Below, piece after piece: positions 54,120 to 64,000 of a stretch of DNA of 64,000 bases. The number at the start of each line of letters is the position of its first letter. Position 1 is the stretch's first letter. The DNA comes from Diphasiastrum complanatum (Eukaryota; Streptophyta; Lycopodiopsida; Lycopodiales; Lycopodiaceae), in the NCBI GenBank assembly GCA_029204225.1, contig CM055106.1, forward strand, positions 50,969,325 through 51,033,324. Direction: 5' to 3'. The position numbers were made by a program, and so were the translations under genes. The notes under the pieces are model-generated. The model was not told the DNA's origin. It saw only the letters and a list, made by a program, of their open reading frames with translations, and did no database searches.

Positions 54120-54580
54120 ATGGACTGGTTTTTCCTGCTTGTGATGATGGAGATCAAGACACTAGACGCTTTACAAGTGGACATTGCTTTTTCTATAGAA
54201 ATTCTGCAATTTCAGTGGTCAAGTAAAAAGCAGCCCACTGTTGCTACTTCTAGTGAGGCAGAATATAGAGCGATATTTTCAGCCACAACAGAGTGTTTAT
54301 GGCTGAGAAGACTACTTGTTGACATGAAGTTTGGCGAGCCCTTAGCCACTCTTATCTTGAGTGATAGTCAAAGTGCTATTGCCATTGCAGGGAATCTTGT
54401 TTTTCATGCGAGGACGAAGCACATCGAGATCCATTATCACTTTGTTCGTGAGAGACTTCATGATGGCGACATTTTACTTGAATATTGTCCTATGGAGGAT
54501 AATACTGCGGACCTCTTCACTAAGGCGTTGCCTATGCAAAGCTTTAAATTTGATACCACATGTTGGTTTTGTTACATAGT
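54120..54580 (+). pseudogene. Copia-A RNase H
   Basis: SSKKQPTVATSSEAEYRA, LSDSQSAIAIA, HARTKHIEIHYHFVRE and DNTADLFTKALP are typical of copia RNase H. The catalytic Glu in SEAEYRA and Asp in DSQ are present. The N-terminal part of the domain is frame-shifted and shortened. Confidence 0.9.
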
Positions 54581-54616
54581 GAAGATTTCAATTTTTGCAT
54601 TGTCATTTAAGGAGGG

Positions 54617-55050
54617 TGTTAGAAATAAATGACTATGCTAAAGTTAATCCATAGGTTACTTTGGCCCAAAAGGTCGAGATTTGTGTAACCATGGGTATTT
54701 AGTTATTTAGGCCATCTTAACTTTGTCTTAAGTTCAATTGGACCCAATTTTGGTCATGTACTGACTCGTGAGTCCTTAGGGGTCTAATTTTGTTTAGGGG
54801 CCCTATCTTGACTTTTGGGGGTGCCCTACATTTAGTAAGTGATTAACCTTAGGGTTTGGTGGCATTTGGCCACATCCAAGTAGAGTACTTAGATGCTCAT
54901 TGTGTATTCCATTTTTACAGTTTGGCTAAGCATTGCTCTTGTTGCTGTTTTTTCTCTCTCTCTCTTAGAGTTGGGCGCCCAGCCTCTTCTCTCTTGTTTC
55001 TTGTGGAGATTGATTGATAACTAGATCTTGGTGACTTGTCTCTTGCTTTT
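54617..55050 (+). repeat. 3' LTR of copia-A (3' end lost)
   Basis: It starts TGTTAGAAAT and has GGGCGCCC at 54973. Similarity to the 5' LTR ends at TCTTGCTTTT. Confidence 0.9.
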
Positions 55051-55449
55051 CCCTTTTTCAGCATCTTTCTCATTTCCCATCTGAAAACTAGTTCTTTGCT
55101 TGCCGTGACCATCACTAAATGAAAAAGAACTACGTAAGCCCTGCAAAGTCGAAGACCTGCTACCAGTATTTATGCTTGGGTCGCTGGCTGCAAAAATCCT
55201 TGGCTAAATAATATGTATTTTTTAAATTTTTATTTTGCTCAAGTTCCGGAACGGGCAACTATGGTCCACATATAGATCTTTTTATCATATGATTAGCATA
55301 CTTCATTTGTGAGATGCCAATGCCATTCTTTTTCTGCCATAATTCAAATCCTAAGCAAAAGTGCCCGAGGTTAAGACCCGTTATATTGAACTGCTTGCAC
55401 AAATCAGACTTTACGCTCATGATTAACTTAAGATCATTTCTTATGATCA

Positions 55450-55680
55450 TAGTACCCACGGTTCTCAGAACCATGGGGTGAACCATATCACGGTTCATGA
55501 ACCATGGTACGGTTCATTATAATTAATTAATTAATGTTTGATAAAAAATGAACTAAAAAATAATAATAAATAATAATTAATTATTAACTACACGGTTCAC
55601 CACAGTTCTGGCAAAAGAAAATTGAGAACCATACGGTTCTCAGAACCGTGGTGAACCGCCCACGGTTCATCAATTCTATG
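55450..55680. mobile_element. MITE inserted in the copia-C RT, 10-bp target duplication
   Basis: This 231-bp insert is flanked by CTTATGATCA at 55440-55449 and 55681-55690. Removing it plus one repeat rejoins the RT reading frame (LYVDDLV, then the LKLIMSVKSDLC block). Inside, blocks such as CACGGTTCTCAGAACC and GGTGAACC occur near both ends in inverted and palindromic form, around an AT-rich centre. A 9-10-bp duplication points to a Mutator-like origin, with hAT (8 bp) less likely. Confidence 0.85.
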
Positions 55681-56799
55681 CTTATGATCACCAAGTCATC
55701 CACGTAAAGTACCACAATGAATATAGGCCCCTTGCTTTTCATCAGATAAAGATTATAATCTATTGAACTCTCAACAAAACCTTGGTCTAGAAACTAGCTA
55801 TCAATATGAGTATACTATACACGAAGTGCTTGCTTAAGACCATAGATAGTTTTGTGTAAAAGTTAGATTTTATCTTCCATAGTTTCTACCATGAATCCAT
55901 TGGGTCACCTCAAGTACACCTGCTCATCCAAGACACTGTTTTAAAATGCAGATGATGTAGCTTCTAGCCAAAATGATTCATGAAAGCAACCATAAGTTGA
56001 AATGCGGTCCACTTTGCCATTGGTGCGAATGTCTTTTTGTAGTCTATGCCTTTCTACTGTGCTTAGCCTTTGACCACAAGCCTTGCCTTATGCTTTGCTA
56101 TTGTACCATCTGCATGATATTTTGTTCGATACACCCACTTACAGCCATTAGGTTTATTTCATAGCAGTAAGTTAAGTAGCTCTCAAGTTTTGTGCTTTCA
56201 TGAACATTTGGTTCTTCTTTCATTGCATCTTGCCAAATTGAACTCTTTTTGGTTTCCTCAAAACATGACACTCCCTAAATAATGTTAGACATCAAAACAT
56301 AGTATATCTGAAATTTGTTCAAAGTTTTCTTCTCACGTGTGGATCTACAATGAGCTTTCTCTCTTTGCTTGATTCAAGTGGATCTTGCTTTCCATCTTTC
56401 AAAAGTTGCTCGTACCACTTCAATTTTAGGTGCACCAAACCTAGATTTCAGCATTTTGCTTTCCACATTGTTCTTGTGGCTTTGTCCTCTTTGGTTTATC
56501 AAAGTAGAGTATTCTCATCATCTCATCATTAGATGTAGGTTGATCCTTGCTACTATTATCATCTTCATATTTGTGCAGCTCATCAAACATCCCTGTTGGT
56601 GTAGGACTTCTTCCTCTTTGGATTATAGCATTTGTGTGCTTTGAGCTTGTCATCACATCCGATTAGCCTCGATAGATTTGGCATCCAATTTTCTCGTATC
56701 CTCTTTGGGCACCTGCCATATGTCCCACAAACAAACACTCATAAACCTTGCATCTTTGGCTTAGTCCCTAAAGAAGGCTCTTTTGGTGTCATATTTGAT

Positions 56800-56853
56800 A
56801 CTACAATTATTGGATTTGTATTTTGAAGAAATACAAATCCAATAGTTGGTAGT
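56800..56853. repeat. Short hairpin in copia-C (24/25-bp arms, 5-bp loop)
   Basis: 56800-56823 and 56829-56853 pair around TGAAG with one or two mismatches. It lies at a point where the integrase order is disturbed, so it may mark a small inverted duplication. Confidence 0.8.
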
Positions 56854-57030
56854 GTTTCAAGCTGTCGCATGAGCACTCCATAATTTTTTTATTCTCGTGC
56901 TCGGTTACTCCATTGTGTTGAGGTGTATAGGATTGTTTGAATTGCCTGCTCTTGATCACAAGACTTTAATCTTCACATCAGTTTGATGTTTTACCATCAC
57001 ATTGAATGACTTGAACTTTGAGAATGCTTC

Positions 57031-57900
57031 CGATTTTTCTTCAGAAAAAAAAGAAATCCAAGATTAACTTTTCATCAATGAACATCGGTTTTAATAACAC
57101 TCATCGATGTACAATGTTTTGTGAAAAAAGCTCTAATTGAATTGACAAAAAATAAATGCAAAAGATCAATTTAGTTTTCTATGGTCTTGTTTAAACCAAC
57201 ATGGGCACCTCAAGAATGAATGTACTAAATTAAAGAAACAGATCGTTACTTTGTTCTATGAAGAAAGCAATTTGCAAAAATAGATGTCACATGCATATAT
57301 AGTATTGTAAATACAAAACTAAAAGAAATTTTTGTTTCAAATGGATTGTAGTGCAAATGGACACAAAACATAGAGTTAAATTGTTGTATAGAGATGGTGT
57401 TTGCTGTAGATACACCCTCGCATATAGGTTCTTTTTGGTCAATGCTTAGCAAACTTGTAACTATGGGGTTCCTTCAACAATTGCAAATTAGTGAAAAGTG
57501 ACCTAACCTTCTATGTCGAAGATCACTTTTGTGATATAACTAACCATTAAGCTTATAAAGCCCAGAAAACTCTAATTAAATTGACAAAGAAGAGATGCAG
57601 AAGATCAATTGAAGTTTATAGGATCTTGTTTAAAATTTGAACACAACTTAGACACCTCAAGAATGAATGTACTTAATTAAAGGAATAGTCCGTTATTTGT
57701 TTTATGAAAAGAATAATTTGCAAGAATAGATGTCACATGCTCGTAAAAAAGTTGCAAGCTAACCTTATAAAAAATGCACAAAATTATAATGAAATCAATA
57801 AAAGTTTAATATAAAGCCTTATAACTAAAACTTACTAATTTTGAATCATTGAATAACCTATAAATTAAAAATGTAGTAGTAAAAGATAAATTTCAACAAT
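57031..57900. repeat. AT-rich DNA with a 170-bp direct repeat
   Basis: 57131-57296 and 57570-57741 are diverged direct copies (CTCTAATTxAATTGACAAA at the start, CACCTCAAGAATGAATGTACT in the middle, ATAGATGTCACATGC at the end). No gene is recognised. They may be retroelement internal or LTR pieces. Confidence 0.75.
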
Positions 57901-57918
57901 TGAGATATTTGTGTTTGT

Positions 57919-58681
57919 GTGCTTGATAGGCAAGCTAGTCAAGAAGAGGAGTCTTCTACCTTTTACCATTTGTTTATTAAGAGGGAGTCTTGCATGAGTA
58001 ATCTTGATTGTGTGCTTATTGAGGATTCGAAAGGACTCAAAGGGGCAGCAAGGATCAGGTTTGTTGACACTCATCTTCACCTATTCTACTTCATGTTGGA
58101 GGATGATCATAACATCTATCTCATTTTTTATGGTTGTGAGGTTTGGACCCATAAAAAGTGTTTTGATCAGAGGTTATGATGCATTTTTTGAAGAGCTTTT
58201 GGAAGAGCATATGGTTGGTCTTTATCTCCTTCATCAAAACCAAGTGGAATTTGGCAATTTGGAGCTAGAGAAGATGAAACTTGAGAGTCAAAGTAATGAG
58301 GATCTGTTTTTGCAAGTGTTTGAAGACTTGTGTAAAGTTGAAGGACTAGCAACTAAGTGTTCTTATTTTCTACTCTACTCATTCTATATCATGTTTGAGC
58401 AATTTCATGTGAATGTGCAAAAATTGTCAAGATATGATAAAACTAGTCACATTGTTCTTCGTCAGTTTGATCTTGAGGATGGAATAGTGTTCTTGGCTGG
58501 TTTTGTTGATGGAAATGGAGCTGAGGGAGGTTCATTATGTCACTCATTCATACATAAGTTCTCAAGTGTTGAGGATCTCTTATGGCAAGATGGAGATGGA
58601 GGAGCGCTCATGCATGGAATTGCATGTTGCAAACACTTCACAAGAAGTGAAATATGGAGGAGACATGCAAGCATTTGTTGA
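57919..58681 (+). pseudogene. Unrecognised ORF, probably frameshifted
   Basis: Two overlapping frames, 57919-58179 and 58004-58681 (225 codons), read like one protein broken by a frameshift near 58150. The second has good codon-like composition: LLEEHMVGLYLLHQNQVEFG, ESQSNEDLFLQVFEDLCKVE, HVNVQKLSRYDKTSHIVLRQ, then DLEDGIVFLAGFVDGNGAEG. I recognise no domain. It may be an extra ORF of a retroelement or a captured host fragment. No intron signals were identified. Confidence 0.35.
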
Positions 58682-58689
58682 TCACTCAC

Positions 58690-59079
58690 ATTTATTGCTT
58701 GGTTGATGCTTTTTTTCAGAGATATCAAAGGTGGAAGCATGGAGGATTCTATTCATTATGATCCTCTGTTATTTTTCATGTTGATTTTTCATCTTGATAT
58801 GTAAAATTGATGTAAGAAATAGTGAAGCATCCAACATGTACACTATTATCTATATCAATTATGAATGTTTTTATTTTGAGCATTACAAGACCATAGAGAG
58901 GAGTTCTATTCTTAGGATGGAGATAATTCTTAAGATGGATCAAAGTGATGTGGTAAAACTAGTTGAAGAATGAGTGTGCCAAATTGTCAACTAATTAAGT
59001 TGGTTTTATTTGGCAATTTGGAGGCCAAACTTAGAAGTAAACTTAGAGATACATTTTCTAGAAATAGTAATTTCAAATG
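58690..59079. other. No gene recognised
   Basis: AT-rich DNA with no domain or repeat end that I can identify. Confidence 0.5.
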
Positions 59080-59640
59080 GTATGAATACTGACCTTTCTT
59101 TGAAGGTATGTGCAACTACTCATGAAAGTGCCTAAAGAACCAGAATAAGAATAAGAAGCCTTCTGGGCTTAAGGACTGATCTTACTTTGAAGGTGTGTGC
59201 AGGTACTCATGAAAGTGCCTGAAGGACCAGAACATGAACAAGAAGCTTTTTAAGCTTAAGACTATTAACAAAGAAGGCTTATTTCTAAGTCTATAATGAA
59301 GGCTCAGAGGACTCTATAAAGATTGGGACAAGGCCAAGGGACTGATCACCCTATCGACCCTTTTCCACCATGATTGAAGATGGGCAACCTCTAGAAAAAA
59401 GTGCCAATGACCATGATTGAGGATGAGCAACCTCTAGAAAAAAAAGTGCCAATGAATTAATGACTATTATGCAAAACAAGATGGGCATATACTTTGGCTT
59501 TTTCCCTAGGAAATTTGCACTTGGGTTGAATTCCCAAGTTGTGGCAATAAAAATGTATATGTAATAAGAAGTGAAGTTTAAACCTTGTGCCACCTACCTT
59601 GCCACATGGCTTCTAGGCTATATTACACCTAGAATGGGGC
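59080..59640 (-). repeat. Dispersed repeat family X, inverted copy
   Basis: Homologous in reverse orientation to 1735-2135 plus 8263-8350. It has internal duplications: the 'ctcatgaaagtgcct' block twice (59122, 59208) and the 'gagcaacctctagaaaaaa' block twice (59382, 59428). It provides an uninterrupted version of the gypsy-1 target (GTACCTGCACA on the minus strand, about 59200). Confidence 0.78.
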
Positions 59641-60623
59641 AACTTCCTACACGTGTTTTTTCATAACGAGAAAGATGAAGCTGACATTTGGAAACCAACA
59701 AGATACATAAAAAAAAAACTCATGGGTTTTGTTGCATCCATCCTCAAAAGACATGTTTTGAGTAAAGAAGAAGGGAAGAATGATCGTCAAATCTTATTAG
59801 AAAGCAAAGATCCTTGAGTGTAGGACTTTATTGGGAGGACATGTTTTGGTTCAACTTTGAAAAGTGCTAGAAGTTTTGGTTCAACATGTTTATATGCATT
59901 CATTCCTTAATCTATAAGATTTCAATATTTATGATCATCAAAAATGTAATTAAGATGTCCGAGCTAGATCTAGGAGACCATGCAAAACCTGAGTGACAAA
60001 GCATTTTCAGAAATGCATCATATGCCTCTTTATCACCAATATAAGGAATAAGAGAGAGATTTAGCTAGTACACCGTAGTGAGAATTCTCATTAATTAAGA
60101 TTCAATCTATGAATACCATATAGGACAGAACTACTTCTTGATGCGACATATAGTTGGTCTGCTTTAGTGAGACCGACTCTTTTTGGAAAAGACTTTGTTG
60201 AGTTTAAAGATCAAAGTCTTTCATGATCATCATTAAGGAGTCTTGAAAGTCATTTGTACACATTCTGATTTGTTAGCTACATGTAAGTACTTGTAAATTC
60301 TTCTAATTTGTAAATTAATTTATATTTCTCTTAGTATGCATAAATAGTTAAAGATCAAGTGTCAAGTGTCGAGATCGAGATCTTAGGCCATGTCAATTTA
60401 CACGATTCCTGGTAACCCTTCCGATTGTGTCGACCTATCTCGATTGTAGTGTCAACCAATGTCAGGCCACATTGATTGCCTTTAATTCTAGGCGATCCGC
60501 TGTGTCAACTCGCCTCAGTTTCAAGGTCAAATTAGTTTTTTTTTTTAAAGAGCAGAATGTGAGCTACTTTATGTTAATTGTTGTTCTAAACTATATCACA
60601 TCTTTAGTAGAGTGAAAGTTTAA
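59641..60623. other. No gene recognised; AT-rich
   Basis: No gag of copia-D is visible here, although it would be expected upstream of its protease. Short frames have no motif. The sequence may be an unrelated element or leader of copia-D. Confidence 0.5.
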
Positions 60624-63600
60624 GAAAAAAACCAACTCAAGCAAGCTAATCTCTCCAAAGAAATTGAAGAAGATTCTATTGCAAGTGATGGAGAAGGATC
60701 ACTTATGGTGTCCAATTTTTCTTCATCACCTTTCAAGAAAGATGGAGCTTGGTACATAGACAGTGGAGCCTCTTCACATATGTGCTGTTCAAAGGAGTCA
60801 TTTGACTCAATCTTACCTTTCAAAGGACTCAAGAGATCTATTTACACAGCTAATGATCATGAGTGTCCAATAGAAGGAATTGGCAACATTCCATTGAAAC
60901 TTGCTTCTTCAAAAGTTCTTGCACTTTCTAATGTTCTTTTCATTCCAAAACTTACAAAGAACTTAATTAGTGTGGGAAAGTTGCTTGGTAATGGTTGTGA
61001 CGTAAAGTTCAACTCCAATACTTGTTTTATCAAGAGAAAAGATGAGATCCTTGCTGATGGAACTAGATGTGGTGGAATTTTTAAGTTGAATTCTTATGAG
61101 AATGCAAATCTTTGTGAAGTTGTTTTGTTATCTAAGGAGGAGCTATGGCATAGAAGGTTGGGACATCCTAACTTTACATCTATGTCTTCTATGGTTAAGA
61201 AGGAGAAGGCTATTGGTCTTCCAAAATCTCTTTCTAAAGATTTCAAGCCTTGTGAGACTTGTGCCATTGCAAAGTCACACAAAAAGCCATATCAGAAGTC
61301 TTTTATAAAGACTACTTGTCCATTGGAACTCATATATTCAGATGTACATTTTTTCTCTTCTAAAAGTATTGGTGGTGCAACATGTTTTGTCACCTTTATT
61401 GATGACTTTACTAGATACACTTGGTTGTATCTACTTTCTTCAAAGGCTATGGTTTTCTATCACTTCCTTATCTTCAAAGCTTATGTAGAAAAACAGTTTT
61501 CTTGCAAAGTTAAAGATTTAAGATGTGATGGAGGAGGCGAATATATCTCCAACAAGTTTCATATTTATTGTGAAGGTGAAGGAATAAAAAGAGAATTTTC
61601 TTGTGCCTATTCTCCATCTCAAAATGGAGTAGTTGAGAGGAAAAACAGATCTTTATGCGAGTGTACTAAAGCAATTCGAATAGCAGCTTCTTTGCCTATT
61701 GAATATTGGGGTGAAGCTATAAATTGTGCAAACTATTTCTGCAATAGATTACCTCACAATGCTCTTGCTGGAAAATCACCTTTTGAAGTCTTGTTTCAGA
61801 AAAAACATAAGGTAGATCACCTTAAAGTTTTTGGTTGTACTTGCTTTGTTAATATGCCCTTGGAAACAAGGAAAAGAGATGATCCTAATTCTGTTAAAGG
61901 GATCATGGTTGGATATGCATCCAACAAGAAAGCCTACATGATCTATGTTCCCTCTAACTCAACTACAATTGAGAGTAGAGATGTGATATTCCATGAAGAT
62001 CAAAAATACATTCTTGAGAAGACCGAGTTCAAAGATTCTCACAAAGATACTCCAATCATCACCCTTGAAGATCATCATGGAGAGATGGGGCCGAGATTTG
62101 AGGAGGAGTCACCTCGAATTTTTTCACCAAGGAGATCTCAAAGAGAAAGATCCGAACCTAGAAGGCTTACCTATGAAGATAGAGGAAAGCAAGTGGAAAT
62201 CAACTCCACTAATTGTGCCTATTTTATTTTTCATGAGGAGCCGAAGGATGTATATGATGCTATCAACTCAAAGGAATGGTACCTTGCCATGAAGGAAGAA
62301 TATGATGCTTTGATGGCCAATAATACATGGGAACTTGTGGATCTTCCATCCAACAAGCATACCATTGGTTGCAAATGGGTTTTTCGAGTCAAGTATAATC
62401 AAGATGGCACAATCAACAAGTACAAGGCTAGGCTTTGTGCTAAAGGATTTGCTCAAGTATATGGACTTGATTATGAGGAGACCTTTGCCCCAGTTGCAAA
62501 GATGGTGTCAATAAGAATCATAATTTCTCTTGCTTGTTTTTTCAATTGGCAAATTCTTCAACTAGATGTTTCTAATGCATTTCTAAATGGCTATATAGAA
62601 GAAGAGATCTATATGGATCAACCTATTGGGTTCATCCATGATGAGGGGAAATTTTGCTTGCTCTTCAAAAGTTTATATGGATTAAAGCAAGCCCCAAGGT
62701 CATGGTATTCTCGACTTAACACCTTTCTTGAGTCACTAGGATTTAATCTTAGTAACTACGATCCTTCCTTATATGTCAAGTTTTTTGATAAAGATATTGT
62801 CATCCTTCTTATTTATGTTGATGATATCATTCTGACAGGAAGTTGTATCAAGTTAGTTGAGGAAAACAAGATTGCACTTGGAAAAGAATTCAAGATGCAA
62901 GACCTTGGAAAAATACACTATATTCTAGGATTAGAGATTGACTTTCTTAAAGATAAAGCTTTCATATGTCAATCTAAGTATGCTCTTTCAATGTTAAAAA
63001 AGTTCAATATATTGAATTGTAAGAGTATAGAAACACCTGTGGAGCAAAATGTAAAGGACTCTAACAAAGGTGATGAAAAATCCTTCGAGGACATCACACT
63101 TTTTAGAAGTCTTATAGGATCCTTAATTTGGCTCACAATAACTAGAACTAACATAAGCATTAGTGCTCATAAGTTGAGCCAGGCTATGCAAAATCCTACT
63201 ATTTATCATTGGAAAATGGCCAAGAGAGTGCTTAGATATATATCTTTAACTTTTGATTTTGGTTTATTATATAAAAGTGAAGATCTTTCTATTATTGGTT
63301 ATTCTGACTCGGATTTTGCAAGTGATAGAGCAGATCGGAAATCTACAAGTGCTTATGTTATATATCTTGGAGGAAACTTGATATCTTGGCTTTCCAAAAA
63401 GCAAGATACTGTATCACTCTCATCATGTGAAGCTGAGTACAAGGCGCTCACTACAACAACAAAGGAAGTGCTTTGGATCAAGAGGTTACTAGTGGAGCTA
63501 AAGATAATTATGGAAGAAAATATACCTATGATCATGTGTGACAACATTTCAGCTCAAGCCCTTGCCAACAACCCAATATTCCATGCAAGGAGCAAACATA

Positions 63601-63779
63601 TCGAAGTTGCACATCACTTCGTGAGAGAGAAGCTTATTGGAGGTGAAATCAAATTGGAGCACATCGACACATCGTCTTGCATTGCAGATATGCTCACCAA
63701 ACCTTTGAGCAAAACTTCCTTCAACAAGCATAGAGCCAACCTTGGAGTTATACCAAGATCCATGTTCAAATCAATATAG
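60624..63779 (+). CDS. Copia-D pol: protease, integrase, RT, RNase H (5' truncated)
   Basis: The frame is open from 60624 (after TAA 60621) to TAG 63777; a 1,024-codon reading starts at ATG 60705. Domains in order: protease WYIDSGASSHMC (about 60750); GAG-pre-integrase LWHRRLGHPN..SM with CETC (about 61140-61265); integrase core with D, D, E in YSDVHF, CDGGGEY and NGVVERKNR (about 61335-61640); RT with [25 protein letters not shown] and YVDDII at about 62815; RNase H with SSCEAEYKAL and HARSKHIEVAHHF (to about 63700). No stop or frameshift interrupts it. Gag is missing apart from about 25 residues, so the copy is not autonomous as seen. Confidence 0.94.
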   Translation, partial: EKNQLKQANLSKEIEEDSIASDGEGSLMVSNFSSSPFKKDGAWYIDSGASSHMCCSKESFDSILPFKGLKRSIYTANDHECPIEGIGNIPLKLASSKVLALSNVLFIPKLTKNLISVGKLLGNGCDVKFNSNTCFIKRKDEILADGTRCGGIFKLNSYENANLCEVVLLSKEELWHRRLGHPNFTSMSSMVKKEKAIGLPKSLSKDFKPCETCAIAKSHKKPYQKSFIKTTCPLELIYSDVHFFSSKSIGGATCFVTFIDDFTRYTWLYLLSSKAMVFYHFLIFKAYVEKQFSCKVKDLRCDGGGEYISNKFHIYCEGEGIKREFSCAYSPSQNGVVERKNRSLCECTKAIRIAASLPIEYWGEAINCANYFCNRLPHNALAGKSPFEVLFQKKHKVDHLKVFGCTCFVNMPLETRKRDDPNSVKGIMVGYASNKKAYMIYVPSNSTTIESRDVIFHEDQKYILEKTEFKDSHKDTPIITLEDHHGEMGPRFEEESPRIFSPRRSQRERSEPRRLTYEDRGKQVEINSTNCAYFIFHEEPKDVYDAINSKEWYLAMKEEYDALMANNTWELVDLPSNKHTIGCKWVFRVKYNQDGTINKYKARLCAKGFAQVYGLDYEETFAPVAKMVSIRIIISLACFFNWQILQLDVSNAFLNGYIEEEIYMDQPIGFIHDEGKFCLLFKSLYGLKQAPRSWYSRLNTFLESLGFNLSNYDPSLYVKFFDKDIVILLIYVDDIILTGSCIKLVEENKIALGKEFKMQDLGKIHYILGLEIDFLKDKAFICQSKYALSMLKKFNILNCKSIETPVEQNVKDSNKGDEKSFEDITLFRSLIGSLIWLTITRTNISISAHKLSQAMQNPTIYHWKMAKRVLRYISLTFDFGLLYKSEDLSIIGYSDSDFASDRADRKSTSAYVIYLGGNLISWLSKKQDTVSLSSCEAEYKALTTTTKEVLWIKRLLVELKIIMEENIPMIMCDNISAQALANNPIFHARSKHIEVAHHFVREKLIGGEIKLEHIDTSSCIADMLTKPLSKTSFNKHRANLGVIPRSMFKSI

Positions 63780-63796
63780 ATCATTTTTAGGAGGAG

Positions 63797-64000
63797 TGTT
63801 AAAATTGAAAAACAATCCATATTGATTTCTTGGCTTGCTACAAATGCTGTACCATGCAAGCATGTAGCTCATTAATGCAAAATGCCAAGTTTGGCCTACA
63901 TAGAACTCGAGCTACATGGTTATGTATTGTCTAGTTTGATAAATGCAACTTGCATATAGTTTGTAGACATAGAATTAGCATGATTATGCTTGTAGAAACT
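63797..64000 (+). repeat. 3' LTR of copia-D, running off the window
   Basis: TGTTAAAATTG starts right after the purine-rich GGAGGAG that serves as polypurine tract. No 5' copy was found upstream, in line with 5' truncation of this element. Confidence 0.75.

Larger units (their letters stand above)
50741..55050 (+). mobile_element. Copia-A: Ty1/copia element with integrase deleted
   Basis: The 5' LTR is 50741-51186 and the 3' LTR 54617-about 55050, about 3% different by eye plus an indel of about 12 bp. A primer site abuts the 5' LTR and the purine tract AAGGAGGG precedes the 3' LTR. The 3' LTR lacks the last ~10 bases (CGAAACTACA) of the 5' copy, and no target duplication was found, so the right border is damaged. 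Gag and protease are followed directly by RT and RNase H, with the integrase region missing. Related remnants lie at 10338-11163. Confidence 0.93.
55240..57030 (-). pseudogene. Copia-C: antisense copia integrase-RT remnant
   Basis: On the minus strand, integrase fragments come first (YTPQHNGV.E..N-like, about 56.93-56.87 kb; FVGH/GYEKIGCQ-type C-terminus, about 56.7 kb). Then RT follows: KARLVVKG-type block near 56.08 kb, IYGLKQA near 55.84 kb, LYVDDLV at about 55.70 kb, then LGFELWQKKNGIGISQMKYA ending near 55.26 kb. Many stops are present. A MITE interrupts RT right after YVDD. No LTRs were identified. Confidence 0.82.

Noticed and set aside
1-64000. tRNA, rRNA genes, CRISPR arrays and bacterial operons
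   Set aside because: None was recognised on either strand. The repeats present are plant microsatellites, LTRs and fold-backs. The tRNA-like words are short retroelement primer sites.

Overview
The window is nuclear DNA of a plant, most likely a flowering plant with a large, transposon-rich genome. The evidence is a split gene with GT-AG introns, Ty1/copia and Ty3/gypsy (chromodomain) retrotransposons with plant-type initiator-Met-tRNA primer sites, a plant-type hAT transposase, and short TTTAGGG-like tracts. Nothing prokaryotic is present. The species cannot be named from the sequence.

The only host gene I can support runs on the + strand from about 17.9 to 50.0 kb. Nine phase-consistent exons encode at least 463 residues of a GT-B-like protein resembling the cyanobacterial/plant lipid-A-disaccharide-synthase-related family. 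Its 5' exons are not found, so they lie upstream of the window or are too diverged to recognise. Three introns are swollen by mobile DNA: 18248-29794 (11.5 kb), 30645-44805 (14.2 kb) and 45699-49553 (3.9 kb).

Layout. 1-2.1 kb: unassigned, with a dispersed repeat (family X). 2.1-8.3 kb: a complete but dead Ty3/gypsy chromovirus inserted in family X, with unusual AG...CT LTR ends. 8.3-17.9 kb: a mosaic of retroelement remnants. 18.2-29.8 kb (host intron): a solo-LTR-like piece, a gag-only element with a tRNA-Asp-like primer site, and an antisense copia whose two LTRs carry a 294-bp segment in opposite orientations. 30.6-44.8 kb (host intron): a 13.6-kb candidate hAT element carrying a decayed, intron-containing BED/DUF659/hATC transposase. 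A Ty3/gypsy element with two apparently identical LTRs is nested in it. A near-perfect 100-bp-arm palindrome marks the left hAT border. 45.7-49.5 kb (host intron): an antisense gag-protease remnant. 50.7-55.0 kb: an integrase-deleted copia. 55.2-57.0 kb: an antisense copia remnant interrupted by a MITE. 57-60.6 kb: AT-rich DNA with an unrecognised ORF and an inverted copy of family X. 60.6-64 kb: a copia pol with a 1,024-codon open frame, whose 3' LTR runs off the window.

No conventional multi-gene system is visible. The strongest unexplained signals are structural: the inverted LTR segment, the palindrome at the hAT border, and a palindromic GGGCGCCC motif repeated in the leaders of both a copia and a gypsy element.
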